Assembly (NCBI GenBank): GCA_034387635.1
Contig: JAOANU010000037.1
Coordinates: 1 to 37,005, forward strand
Length of the DNA stretch: 37,005 nucleotides
Direction: 5' to 3'
From: Rhodosporidiobolus odoratus
Taxonomy: Eukaryota; Basidiomycota; Microbotryomycetes; Sporidiobolales; Sporidiobolaceae
Positions 1-11,101 of the stretch are shown here, piece after piece. The position numbers and the translations under genes are program-made. Numbering within the stretch: the first letter of the stretch is position 1; every line of letters begins with the position of its first letter. The notes beneath the pieces are model-generated. The model had not been told where the DNA came from, did not search any database, and was given only the letters and a program-made list of their open reading frames with translations.

Positions 1-210
1 AAAGAAAGTCGAAAGAGAGAATGTACACAAGCTAAGAAATATGTGTAAGGAAGGGATGACAAGGCAATATGGGTAAGATCAGAGAAAGAGACAATGCTGC
101 TAAGTGTCTGGGTATGCAGGGACCGAAAGGCGAAAAAAGGCATGGTATTTTGGAAAACGAGTGACGAGGTGAAAGAGGATGAAGGAATAAGGAAAGAAGG
201 GGCGCGAGGA

Positions 211-3200
211 CTATCGACCTTGAGCGCCGATCTTGTCTTGTACTTCTCGTATTTGCGACATGAGACTCTGCAACATGGAAGAGAACGAGGTGAGTATTTG
301 TGAGGCGAGGGAGAGAAGCGCAGAAACGCAAGGTACCCCGGCCATCTCGTTTACGTCTTCCTCTGGAAGCTTGCCTCGAATGAGCTTGTCGGCGACTAAC
401 TTGACGACAGCTTGCATCATCTTGTCGTCAATCTGAGGGTGAATCGGTGGCGGCGGTGGGGCTGAAAAGAAAGAGCATGAGCCAGACTCAGAAGGGAAGG
501 ACAGAGACAAGACGAACCGGCTTCGTCTCCTGATCTTCGCAAGAACGGCTGTTGCAGCAACTCAGGGATCGTCGCCCGCTGCTTTGCCTCATACCGCAAG
601 CAACTCTTCAAAGCTGCAATCAGATCCGGGCCGACCTTGAACCGATGTTCTTCGAGAGCTTCGCCGCGTTTACCGATAGGAACCGCGTGTTCGGGGAAGG
701 CGATGCGGAAGTTGGGATTCATGATGGCACCGATTTTCAGACCGATGTCGCGGATGTGGGAAAAGGGGCAACCGCCGTAGACCATTTGGTAGAGGATGCA
801 ACCGAGTGACCAGACGTCGGCAGCGCGACCAAGCTGGCGAGCGCAGGAAAGGTCAGTCCTCTCGCGAGGGAAAAGAAAATGACGGCACGACTAACCTTCA
901 TCAACCGTTTTCCGCCCAGACCCAAGCCCGTATCATTCAGCGCTTCTGGCGGCATGTAGTTCGCCGTTCCGATCTGCTGGTCGCGACCGATATTGGTCGT
1001 ATCGCTGGCGATCGCCTTCGAGATACCGAAGTCGATGAGTTTGAGGCGACCTTTTACGAGGACGAAGTTTGCGGGCTTGAGGTCGGTGTGAACTACGGCT
1101 TCGTCATGAACGACTTGAACGGCCGAGAGCATCTGCAGACGAAAATGACTGTCAGGTCATGGTGAACAGTACGAAACGGGGGTAGGAAGGGCGTACCTGC
1201 TCCCAGATGTAGCGAATGAAGTTGAGACTGATGGGCTTGCCCGAATATCCCGCTAACAAGCCAGCCAAGTCGGTCTCGCCCGCTTCCATGACCTGTCGAA
1301 TAAGTCGAGCGACGTCAACCCGGACGAACTGATAAGGTGGGAGCAACGAAACAAGCGCACCATAATAACGTACTTCCCCTGTACCTCCGAGTCGATAAGC
1401 TGAATAATCTCAGGCTTGCCCGCGAGCTTTCGCAGAAGGGTGATCTCGTTGATGAAGCTTTCCCTCGAGTCGGCATCGTTACGAGTGTCGACCTTCTTGA
1501 GGGCATAGAGCTCGTTCCGTTCCGTCATGACTCGGTAGACACGCGAGGAACCGCCTTTGCCGAGGACACCGGCGCGGTGATAGACTTTGCCGTTGACCTG
1601 TGATACCACAAAGTCACTCAGTACCGACACAAGGAAGGTCAGGCGAGCAGGAATAGGTGACGGACGGTAAAAGCCTTCGCGACCTTCTTCTCCGGTTGCT
1701 GCTCCTGCCCCGGTGTGTACCCCATCTGCATCATCTGCTGCTGCATCATCATCTGCTGCTGTTGGTACACCTGCTGACTCTGATAATGCGCCTGTTGAAC
1801 CGTAACGCTCGGCGTAGCTTCCGCCATCCCAGGCGATCGATCCCGCAGAGGTACTTGATACTCGTGTCCAGCGGCAGCGGCGGCTCCGCTCATGACGGGT
1901 TTTTGGTAGAGGGGCTGGCGTTGCTGAGTCGATGGAGGAGGGTAGCGGTTCACCTCAGCAAGGACGGGACGGGACGGCTGTCCGACGGAGGAAGGGTGAG
2001 GGGGAGGAGGATGTTGCGGCGGCGGAGCATGGCGGTAGGGAGCACTGCGAGGGTCGTATGCGTTTTCGTCGTGATAAGGCTGAATGGGTTGAGCGGGAGG
2101 GGCAGGGGCTGAAGGTTGCTGCTGATACTGCTCGTATTCTTGCTCATGCTGCTGAGGGTGGTAGTGCTGATCGTGCATAACCTCGACACCGCTCGGCACC
2201 ATCGGCTCTGCCTGCTGATCGTGACCGACACGAACGATGATAGGCTTGGGCCCCTCGTCGCGGTATTGCGCCGTACTCGATCCAGGCCGCGCCATCATCG
2301 AGCCATTCGTGACCGTTTCGCTGTTGCTCCGCTTCAGACTCGAGCCTGACGAGCCGACGAGGGTCGCGCTTGAAACGGACTGGTCGAGAGTGTTCTCCGT
2401 TGCCGCGCGCTGAACGGAAGTTCGGCGAGCGTTGTACGGCATCATCATCTCGCGGTCTCGAGGCGGAGAGCGCCGATTCTCGTCAAGAGAAGCACGAGGC
2501 GCGGCGTGTTCGGCAAGTTGTGCGGCTGCTCGAGCTGCAACGCCTTCGCGACGAGTGTCGAGAGAAGCAGCGCGCGAAGGAGCCGGGTCTGCTCGTTCCG
2601 CTACCGACGCCAACATGGAGATTGAGTTCTTCCGGCTGAGCCCGCCTGCCATCGGGCCGAGCTTGATCTTTGGTTGGAGAGGCTGCGAGTGTGGGACGGG
2701 CGGAGAAGGGGTAGGGGCGGAAGAACCGGAAATATCGGGCGAGTTGGTGCCGGAAGAGAATGAGCCTTGGCTGCTGCTGTTCAGGAAGCGGTTGCGGAAG
2801 GCGGTACTGCCAAGAGGCTGGGCGGAGGAAGAAAGCTGGAGCCTGGAGCGAGAAACGCTGAGCGAACCACCAGGAGGCGAAGTGTCGGTGTGATCGGAGC
2901 CGCTGTGGTGACTGAGGGAAGAGGAAGGACGGGTGGCGGTGCTCAGTTGGGAGGATCCGAGGGTCACGGTTGTCGCGCCGCGCTCAGCCGTCTGGGCCAT
3001 TTTGGGCGAGGCTGGTGGTACTTCGGATCGAGAGCGACCGTGCATCTGGGGTGAGATGGGTGGTCGAGAATGACCGAAGGACGGTTGGGCTGCTGTGAAA
3101 AGCGAGAAAAGGTCAGCAAGAGAAGCTGTGACTGGTCAGGAAGGGAACGCACAGGTCTGACTAGCAGGCACTGGGTCAGGACTCGTCTCTCTGACGGACG

Positions 3201-4312
3201 ATGTCTCACTGTCAGTGAAAGGCGGCTGGCTTTCGGGGGTTGAAGTCGCGGGCTGAACGACTCGACGAGCGCGGCCAATGATACGTTCTCCGCCGCCAGT
3301 CGTACGGGTGAACAATCGGCGAGTTCCAGCTGAAGGTCCCGCAGCAGAGCTCGTCGATTTGGAGAGACCGGAACGAGGAAGGCCGGGGGTCGTCGTTGCG
3401 AGAGAGGCGGAAAGAGGGACATCGTGAGAGGGCTGACGAGTAAGAGGTGCGCGGGTTGGGGGCGGGGGCATGGCATGCTGCAGGAGAGCAAGGCCATCAG
3501 CGCAAACTCCTTCGCAAGCATTAAGGCAAGACACGCACATCGATGGCCTTTACCGCCGGAACTTTGTGGGTCAACTCGCCCTCTCCGTCCACCTCGCCCT
3601 GACCATAACCACCATTCTGCAGAGGCGCAGTCGTTGACAGCACCGCATCTTTCCCATTCATCCCTAGCGACCGACCCAAAGCGCGTCCCAGACTTCCTCC
3701 GCTTCGTTCAGCGGAAGCACCGCCCTCGACGCTGCCTTTATTCCGTCCGAGGAGACTGCTCTTCCACCCTGCACCAGTGCCCTCAACGCTGTCTGCGATT
3801 GACCCTGCTCGACTTCGCATCGACATGGAAGTGCCCGGGCGAGGCGGAGGTTGGACGGTAAGGTCATTGAAGGGAGTGTCGGAGGGGCCGTCGGCAGCAG
3901 CGGAAGAGGCGAGGGAGAGAGAGGAGCCGAGGGTAGAGGACGAGGGGTAGTTGCTGCCATAGGGTGCACCGCGAGAGGAAGAGGATTGGCCGTAGTAATC
4001 GATTCGGTCCGACTCGAATTGAGGGAGAGCGAGGTCGTCCTCATCGTCGGCTAGGGAGGTGCTTGACCCGTTGAGTGACGAGGGCAAGGGTGCTCCGTTA
4101 CCATACGCTCTCAAGGATGACTTGCTTGAGGATTTGCGACCGAGAATGTTGCCAAAGGGTGAAGCTGATCGAGGTGTTGAGTCTCGACCGGTGTGACCTC
4201 CTGCTGTTCCACTGGGGCTACCATTGTTACCGGAGGGTGTTCTGAGTTTGTTCAAGATCTTGCCCAATGCTCCTGAGCCCTTTGAGGCGGAGGGTGTTGA
4301 AGGTTGTGCCAT
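211..4312 (-). CDS. MPS1: Mps1/TTK dual-specificity spindle-checkpoint kinase
   Basis: Protein kinase of the Mps1/TTK family, which acts at kinetochores in the spindle assembly checkpoint. Exons (minus): 4312-3539, 3477-3153, 3092-1666 (an alternative start at 3089 removes one codon), 1597-1361, 1292-1197, 1132-896, 833-518, 461-337, 267-211; about 1197 aa. Residues 1-840 are low-complexity (Ser/Pro/Gln rich, with a Gln/Met run near 1730-1790). The kinase domain follows: glycine loop [12 protein letters not shown], lysine in YALKK, catalytic loop HTDLKPANF (Mps1-type, no Arg before Asp), LIDFG, and P+1 loop [23 protein letters not shown] across the 1293-1360 intron matches the family hinge. 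The 268-336 intron is 69 nt, in frame and stop-free, so it could also be read through. Family assignment is firm; the exact start is a choice of the first ATG of the open frame. Confidence 0.9.
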
Positions 4313-4925
4313 GTTGAACGATTCGAGGAGGTGAGAATGTCGCAGGATGAGAGAAGGACGAGGGGAGAGTTGCGTGCGTGTTCAGAGCATCAAGGTGAAC
4401 CACAAACAAAGCACAAGAGGTGAAGCAGACCCTTTCTGCCGGGGATGGACGGTCGATGACAATCCAAACAAGAGCGCGAAGCGACGGGTTCACCTCGCTA
4501 AGAACAGCGATTTCTCCCCAAACAGCTCCGTACGGCGTCTCTCGTAGCGCACTGTAAGCTTAGACATCTGATCAGGCAGCAGTACTCGAAGGGGCCGCGC
4601 GAGAATCGAAGAGAGGCCAGCATAAAATCGCTAAAAATTGATGGCAGCCTGAAAAGATCTCTGCCCTGCTCATCTGGCTGACCCGCACTCGCTGTACCAC
4701 CTTTCCGCATCTCTGACGAGTCGTAGAGCCATCGACGGTATGGACGAGACCGGGTAGTCCGTGAGGAGGTCCTCTCGTGAAAAGGAGGATCTCCGTCACT
4801 AGCAACGCGAGTTGTGAGGGTTTCGAGCTACCTGTGGGCGACATTGTCAGCGCCTCGTTATATCATCAAGTGCGGAATGGCTGGGCGCACATAATGGCGA
4901 TGTCTGCTCTCGTTCCGTCACAAGC
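4313..4925. other. Intergenic: MPS1 upstream region and IF-3 3' flank
   Basis: This 613-bp stretch separates two genes on the same strand. It must hold the 3' UTR of the IF-3 gene and the promoter and 5' UTR of MPS1. Only short open frames without recognisable similarity occur. I see no tRNA, repeat or clear TATA element. Confidence 0.6.
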
Positions 4926-5645
4926 TCACTTCGCCGCGCCCGGCTTGAACTCCAGCAAAGTCGCCCCGTGCTTGAACGTTGGCTGTCCCTGCAGCACACC
5001 GTGACCTTCCAGAGCCTTCTCGACCTGCTGTATAACCTTCTTCTTGACCTCCCCACTGGCCTTAACCGCCGATCCACCCTTGTCCGCAAGACACACCAAT
5101 ATCCTTCCTCCCTTGCTCAAAAACTCCTTCCCCTTCTTCAACTTGTGCTCCAGGTCGTGCGTCGACACGCCCCAAGTAAAGTGTACCTCCCGCGGGGCTT
5201 GATTCGCCGCGCTGGCAGGACTCTTGGCCCGTTCCGCATCCTTTGCCTTTTTTTCTCGCGCCTTGTCGTACTCGCCTTTCTTGTCGATTATTCGGCAAAT
5301 GGGCGGATCATGTGAGGCGTCGGCGAGTTGGATATAGTAGCGAGAACGGTCGAGAGAGGCCAGGAGGGAACGGACGGTTGAAGGTGGGAGGAGGGATTTG
5401 GTTGATGGATCGACAAGCACGACGAGCTGATGGGGGATGTCTTCGTCGCGTAGTACCGTCTTTGCTGCCTTCTTCGGGGGTAATGAAGCGGTTCGTGAGG
5501 TTGTGAAGAGGCGTTGTGGTGACCGGATTGATGAGGAGGCGGAGGGACAGGCGGAGCACTGGACGGCGCCAAGCGGCCGTACAGGTAGGGTCCGAAGCGT
5601 CGCTGGAGCTGCACTAAACAGTCTCGGTGCGCGTGTGGGTAGCAT
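4926..5645 (-). CDS. Mitochondrial translation initiation factor IF-3
   Basis: Single-exon gene of 239 aa. IF-3 binds the small ribosomal subunit, prevents premature subunit joining and helps select the start codon. Residues 1-40 are rich in Arg, Ser and Ala and poor in acidic residues, as expected for a mitochondrial presequence. The IF3 N-domain spans about 65-140, with the DEDIPHQLVVLVD and PPICRIIDKKGEYDKAREKK segments. The C-domain runs from about 155 to the end, with REVHFTWGVSTHDLEHKLKK and KGGRILVC. Length fits fungal mitochondrial IF-3 (the Aim23 group in budding yeast). It is head-to-head with the MFS gene, 437 bp apart. The ATG is the first in the frame and places the presequence correctly. 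Confidence 0.85.
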   Translation of the reverse strand: MLPTRAPRLFSAAPATLRTLPVRPLGAVQCSACPSASSSIRSPQRLFTTSRTASLPPKKAAKTVLRDEDIPHQLVVLVDPSTKSLLPPSTVRSLLASLDRSRYYIQLADASHDPPICRIIDKKGEYDKAREKKAKDAERAKSPASAANQAPREVHFTWGVSTHDLEHKLKKGKEFLSKGGRILVCLADKGGSAVKASGEVKKKVIQQVEKALEGHGVLQGQPTFKHGATLLEFKPGAAK

Positions 5646-6082
5646 GTCTAAAGTCGAGAGGTACGACGGAGCGGAGGGAGCAGGAGGAAATCAGCGAAAT
5701 CCGACGTCGACACCGTCCCTTCCAGAGGCGCGTCTTCGATCCCTCGCAGGTGGAGCAAAAGCAGCCGGAGACCAAAGCGACGGAGCTCGCTAGGGTGCTC
5801 TCCACTCCGAGGTGGGTCCCTTCGGACTGACCGCGCTTTACCCTGTGCCGGCATATGATAGACCTTTTAGCGGCCCTTTGGCTTGCGACGACTGCTCCTT
5901 CCGAGCCGGCTGGACAGTGTAAGCGCCAGGGTAGTCAGCGGCTGACTCGCCGGTCGAACAATTTTTTCTTGCTCCGTCGACTCCGTCCGGGCCGTCTCCT
6001 TCGGCCTCATAGACCTCATCTCCCTCGCCGAGTGGTTTCTTTCTTTGTTTTGCTTCTCTTCATCGCTGCACAAACTTGCGTT
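5646..6082. promoter_or_regulatory. Divergent promoter region, IF-3 / MFS exporter
   Basis: This 437-bp region lies between two start codons that point away from each other. The right half is CT-rich on the plus strand, as is common before start codons in such fungi. The MFS reading frame stays open upstream to an ATG at 5855, so a longer N-terminus is possible. The 76 extra residues are basic and look non-coding, so I treat them as leader. Confidence 0.5.
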
Positions 6083-8503
6083 ATGTCGTCAATGTCTGCC
6101 GTCAAACCAGGACTACCAATCGTGGCCATGCCCGCTTCAACTTCGCACGACACCTTCCGCCCCGCCTCCCCTTCCTCGCTTACTTCCAGCCGACGTCCTT
6201 CCGCCACGCCCTCATCAGATCCAACCCTACACGAACGAGACGCCGTAGATCTTGAAAAGCAACAAAAGGACGATGAACCGGTGTACGAAGACGCCTCCGA
6301 CACTCCGCAACGGTCGGAGAAGGGGCAGGCAAAGGGGGCGGCACCGGCTCAGCCTCAGGAGGAGGAAGACCCTTTCCTGGTCACTCTGAAGGGTCGGGAG
6401 CACCTGAATCCCCATGTACGTTATCACTTCTGGTCCCCAAGGATCCTCGAATGCCTCTTACACCAGTCTAAAAATAACGTCAGCGCTATGCGTAGGCGAT
6501 GCGCGCTCATTGACTAACATCCGGTTTCCTTCCCCTTGACTTGCAGACCTGGAGCGTCTGGTACCGGTGGTGGTTGACTGCCTTCGCAGGCTTGCTCGTT
6601 CTGAATGCCAGTAGGTTTCTCCTCTTCTCGCCTTCACTACACCTTCACCTCCTGCATACCTTTGCTGACCCTCCTCTCCATGTACAGCTTTCGCCTCGTC
6701 AGCACCTTCCAACCTCATTCCCTCTATCATCGGCCACTTCAGCGTTTCGCAAGAAGTTGGTATCCTTACCATCTCCGTCTTCGTCGCGGGCTACTGTGTT
6801 GGGCCGTTGCTGTGGGGTGTAAGCTCTCTTTCCTCTCGTTCGCCGCGACCTTCCAGACTTGGGGGCTTGTTATGTACAGCTGGTTATACAGAGAGCAGTA
6901 GTGCTGACGATTTCCTGCGATTGTAGCCTCTGTCTGAACGATATGGTCGTCGTCTCGTCTTCTTGGGCGTGTGGATTCCCTATATTGCTTTCGGTGGTGT
7001 TGGATGTGCTCTCTGTACGTTGTTTTCTGCTTTGCGTCATCTTCAGCGAATCCTGACGTTTTCTCACCTGCCAGCCCCGAATATCGGTTCCCTCATCGTC
7101 TTCCGTTTCCTCGGCGGCTGCTTCGCTGCCTCGCCTCTTACCAACTCTGGCGGTGTAATCGCCGATCTTTGGGACGCCGAACGCCGTGGTGACGCCCTCG
7201 CCATCTTCGCACTCATGCCTTTCGCCGGTCCCGCCCTCGCCCCCATCATCTCCGGCGCCATGCAAGTCACCGGTACCGACTGGCGCTGGATCTTCTGGGT
7301 CCTCACCATCTTTGCCGGGGCCTGCGGGGTCGGCATTGTCTTCCTCTTGCCCGAAACCTATGTTCCGTACATTCTCCACCTCGAGGCGAAGCGCCTCCGT
7401 AAGGAGACTGGCGACAAACGCTGGCATGCGCCGATGGACAAGAAGGTGGAAGAGTCGCTCATGGCCATTCTGCACCGTACTGTCCTTAAGCCGTTCATCA
7501 TGATCGCCACCGAGCCTATGCTTCTATTGATTACCCTCTACATGTGCGTTTGCTTCTTTTGCGACGGATTTCGTGGCATACTGATCTCATTCTCGAGCAG
7601 GTCTTTCACCTATGGTATCGTCTACCTCCTGTTCGAGGCCATCCCCATCGTCTTTGAGCAAAAGCACGGCCTCAACGCTCTCAAATCTGGTCTCGTCTTC
7701 CTTGCCCTCCTCATAGGAGGTGTCATCGCCGTCCTCGGCTACATCTTCTAGTGCGTTCTGCCTCTCTGTCCCGTCTCCATGCGAGGAAAGCCCGTGAGCT
7801 GACCTTCCCAATCTCGACTCTACCCTTCTCGTCGTGCAGCTTTAACAAGCAATATATGAAGAAGCACCGCGCGCTCGCCGCCAAGGGGCTCAAGATGGTT
7901 CCTCCTGAAGAGCGTCTCATCCCCCTTTGCTACGCTGCGCCTCTCTTCGCCATCGCCTTCTTCTGGTGCGTGCTCTCCCTTCCTCTTCTTCTTCTGGACG
8001 AGCAGCTGACGTTGCTGCTTACTTTAGGTTCGGCTGGACTGGCTGCTTCGCGCACATCTCTATTTGGTCTCCCATCCTTGCGGTCGTCCTCCTTGGCGTC
8101 TGCATCCTTTACATTTTCCTTGCCGGGTTCAACTACATCATCGACAGTATGTTACCTCGTTCCTCCATTGCCCCCGTCAACTGAGCTGACACGTCAACTT
8201 GCAGCCTACCTCTGGGGTGCCGCTTCCGCTCTCGCCATCAACACTGTCGCCCGTTCAGCTCTCGGCGCCGGTTTCCCTCTCTTCGCAGTTCAGATGTTCG
8301 ACACCCTCAGTATCCAAGGCGCATCGTCCCTACTCGGTGGTCTCGCCATCGTCTTCGTTCCTGCACCGTTCCTTCTGTACAAGGTTGGTCTAGCTTTTTC
8401 CTGCCTCTCGCTGACCTGAACCTAACTGACTCATTATCCTCCCCGACAGTACGGTAAGAAGATCCGCGGCATGTCCAAGAACGCAGTCGTCTTGGACTCT
8501 TGA
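6083..8503 (+). CDS. DHA1-type MFS drug/polyamine:H+ antiporter
   Basis: Plasma-membrane exporter of the 12-helix DHA1 family (yeast Tpo1/Flr1 relatives); the substrate cannot be read from sequence. Exons: 6083-6415, 6547-6610, 6688-6818, 6927-7014, 7075-7543, 7601-7750, 7840-7965, 8028-8146, 8205-8383, 8450-8503; 570 aa, and every junction keeps phase. An acidic, hydrophilic N-tail of about 110 aa precedes the first helix (TWSVWYRWWLTAFAGLLVLN). Motif A is PLSERYGRRLVFLG after helix 2. The segment SPLTNSGGVIADLWDAERRG followed by FAGPALAPIISG is typical of polyamine/benomyl-type DHA1 carriers, as is DWRWIFW. The central loop holds the LEAKRLRKETGD segment. It ends GKKIRGMSKNAVVLDS. Family is secure; assigning polyamine over drug transport would be a guess. 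Confidence 0.88.
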
Positions 8504-8957
8504 TCAACCTTCTCCGATGACATCCTATTTCACCCGCCACCCCACCATACATTTCTTCCTATCCTTTAACTGTACCTATGCCTACGCTAATCCGCAGAAA
8601 ATCTTCATAGACCCTTATGCTACCAGCACCTGCACTGTTCCCGTACTCGCCTTACTGCCATAGATTTCTTCACCCGTCTTACCTCGCACCTCTCTCTCTC
8701 CCTTCGTCTTTTCTCCCCTCTGTTTTGTCCTTACTCGGTTCAACTCAGACCTGCAGAAGTACCCTAATCGCCTTGTAAAGTCTGTCTCCCCTTCGATTTG
8801 GCGCATAACGAGCGAAGAGAAATGAGCAGGCGATACTTTGACTGCACTCCTTCCTCATGAAAACACGCGAAGACAAAAAAGATGGGTTTCCATAACAACC
8901 GGCCGCAAGCACTTGGTCAGCTCCTTTTTCTTCTTTCTCGTCTTGTCATGCATCATG
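8504..8957. other. Convergent 3' flanks of MFS and MATH-BTB genes
   Basis: This 454-bp region lies between two converging genes and should contain both 3' UTRs. It has pyrimidine-rich runs on the plus strand (8690-8720) and two short A/T runs (8874-8882 and 8928-8940). No reading frame with recognisable similarity, RNA gene or repeat was seen. Confidence 0.6.
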
Positions 8958-10909
8958 TCAGGTACGTTCGTGCACCCTGCGCAAGACAGCAGCGCCTCCA
9001 GGAAGTTGACCTTCTTCAAGCAGTTCCATCGATTGCGACCAAGCGCGGCTTGATCTGACTTCGCTCTGCACACTTCATACAACATCAGCTCAAGTCTCAG
9101 AGTGCTCGAAGCGTTCGCGAGCGAGAGGGAAGGGCGTAATGCCCGAGTTTAGAAGGTGGCGCACGTACCCAGTTTTGCGAGATGAAGGCGACAACGTCTT
9201 TTTGAATGTCGTCAAAGTCCCTGCTGAGGGAAGAGAAAGCTTCGTAGGCAACCTGGAGAATCGGGATACATCACAATTAGCACGCAAAAAGTCAGTACAG
9301 GGTGGAAGGAGAGAGAACGGACATTCTGCACGGTCAGATTGCTGATAATGAACTGCTTCGCATATTCTCTTAGACAATCAAGGAGGTAACGGTCGGCAAG
9401 GCGGTAAAGAGCATGCGCGCTGCAGTGAGTTATCTCCTTGTCGAGAACTTGAGCTTCGAGCCAGGCGTCGCGTAGAGCAGGAGAGAAGAGAGGATGAGGA
9501 GGATCGTGAGGCTCGTCCTGGAAGGCTAGGAGGCAATTGCTCTGAAGAGGGAGGAAAGCGACTTGGCCGGTGTGGAGGAAGAAAAGAAGCGAGTAGATGG
9601 TGGCATAGCTGCGGGTTCAAGAGGGCGGAAAATAAGCATGGGGCCTGAGGACCGAGATGGCTGTACTGCGCTGAGACGGACCTGCAGTCCGTCACCTGTA
9701 TCCTCTGGAATTCGCGTGTACCCTTGTAAAGATGCGTAGGCCCACTGAGGGTGGCCTGTAGCCTTTTCTTGCCTTGTTGCGCGTCACCGGAAGCAGGGTC
9801 GAGGGTGAGAGCCATCTCGAAGATCTCGAAGTCATTCGCATCGCCGACTAGCTCATTGACTGCCTTGCAGTTGAGGGCGCTGAGGTCGAGAGAAAGCGTT
9901 CCAGATTCGCTGAAGCCAGAGGTGAGTACTGCAGGGATCGGAAGTCTGTCAGTGACCCCGGGAAACAAGCTAGCTGAAGAAAGTAAGCGCACCGGCCTTG
10001 AAGTGCGGACAGCGTTCGATGAGGATGAGCTTCACGGCCAAAATATAGAACAGAGCAGACTTTCCGAGCGGCCTGACCTCGAAGACCACGTCCGCGCATA
10101 CCGGGTTGTTGAACATGGATCTGACGAGCTGACTAGAAGTCGCTCTTAGTGGCGGAATTACCCTCGAAGCCTCGACGGTCTCGATGGTGAACCGGATAAG
10201 GAAAGCGTTCTAGCGAAAGAAAAAGCAATCAGGTCCCCAAGTACTCCACTGGTCACTTCAGCAAGAGTGCACACCTTTGTCTTGACATGCTCCGACTGTA
10301 GGACATCGCGCGTGACAGCTTCCGGGTACCCCCAACAAGGGCTTGTTGAAGCAAAGCAGCTCCCGCCCGACTCATCGTCAAGCATATAAAGTGATGCGTC
10401 ACTGTCGGGAACCTGGCGTGATACTTTGGCATCAGTACGCACGGATCGAATTATGGCGTCTAGAGAATCCTACCTCAACCCGAAATTTATACTTCCCACG
10501 ATGCCACCCGGCCGAGCCAGATCTGCGATAGTCTGCCTCGTGCGGAAGGGCGCGTACATAAATACCGCAGCTTTCGGGTTCGCTCTGGCGCTGTCGCGGT
10601 TAAGCTGAGCTGGGCGGGCTGATTGAACGAGTTCAGGAGAAAATGCGGACCAAAGTGAAGGACAACTCCCAGCGCTCGGCATCGAAAGCTGGTGACTGTT
10701 CTCCATACTGTCAGCAATGCTACTAGGCGGGCCGATATAGACTCACAGAATGGTCAACGTCTCCTGTACGCGCCTTCGCAAGCAGCTCGTTTACACCGTC
10801 AATTTTCCATTCGACAGTGACCTGCGGAAGCCTTGTTAAGTATGTCACTAGCGTCGGCCTTCGGTAAACGAGGGCCGCATACCTTGGAAGACGTCACTTC
10901 AAGCGACAT
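8958..10909 (-). CDS. MATH-BTB/POZ domain protein, probable Cul3 adaptor
   Basis: Proposed exons (minus): 10909-10883, 10821-10747, 10707-10651, 10604-10500, 10412-10275, 10209-9993, 9928-9682, 9608-9323, 9252-9169, 9065-8958; about 447 aa. The N-terminal half looks like a divergent MATH fold: MSLEVTSSK|VTVEWKIDGV at the start, RWELSF, and later NAFLIRFTIETV. The BTB fold follows with CADVVFEV, LAVKLILIERCPHFKAV, YATIYSLLFFLHTGQVAFLP and ALYRLADRYLLDCLREYAK, then a BACK-like helix pair and FISQNW|SEVRSSRAWSQS. MATH-BTB proteins usually bring substrates to Cul3 ligases. The BTB half is well supported. The junction between exons 4 and 5 (donor near 10499) is weak, because the consensus donor at about 10454 breaks the phase. 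The start gives only nine codons in exon 1. Confidence 0.72.
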
Positions 10910-11101
10910 GCGATGGGGAATAGATGAGGTAACGAGCAAGCCGAGAATGGGGATGCCGCCACGGGCACTACAGAGGACTGGTAGGGAGCTATACTATCAA
11001 CAAACAGAAGCGGTCGAGCGAGCCGAAACAATCGCAAGCGGTGTTATGGAGACGAGCAGGAGGCAGAGGAAGTCTTCGCTCATCAATTTTCGCTTACTCC
11101 G
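10910..11101. promoter_or_regulatory. Short divergent promoter, MATH-BTB / F-box genes
   Basis: Only 192 bp separate the two start codons. No TATA box or known operator was recognised. The size suggests one shared nucleosome-free region serving both genes. Confidence 0.5.

Noticed and set aside
1657..2112. Plus-strand frame of 151 aa (Leu/Arg/His rich)
   Set aside because: It lies antisense to the low-complexity part of MPS1 exon 3; its composition mirrors the coding strand and no motif is visible.
4441..4560. Possible tRNA because of a GGTTCACC stretch
   Set aside because: No matching A box or foldable acceptor and anticodon stems were found around it.
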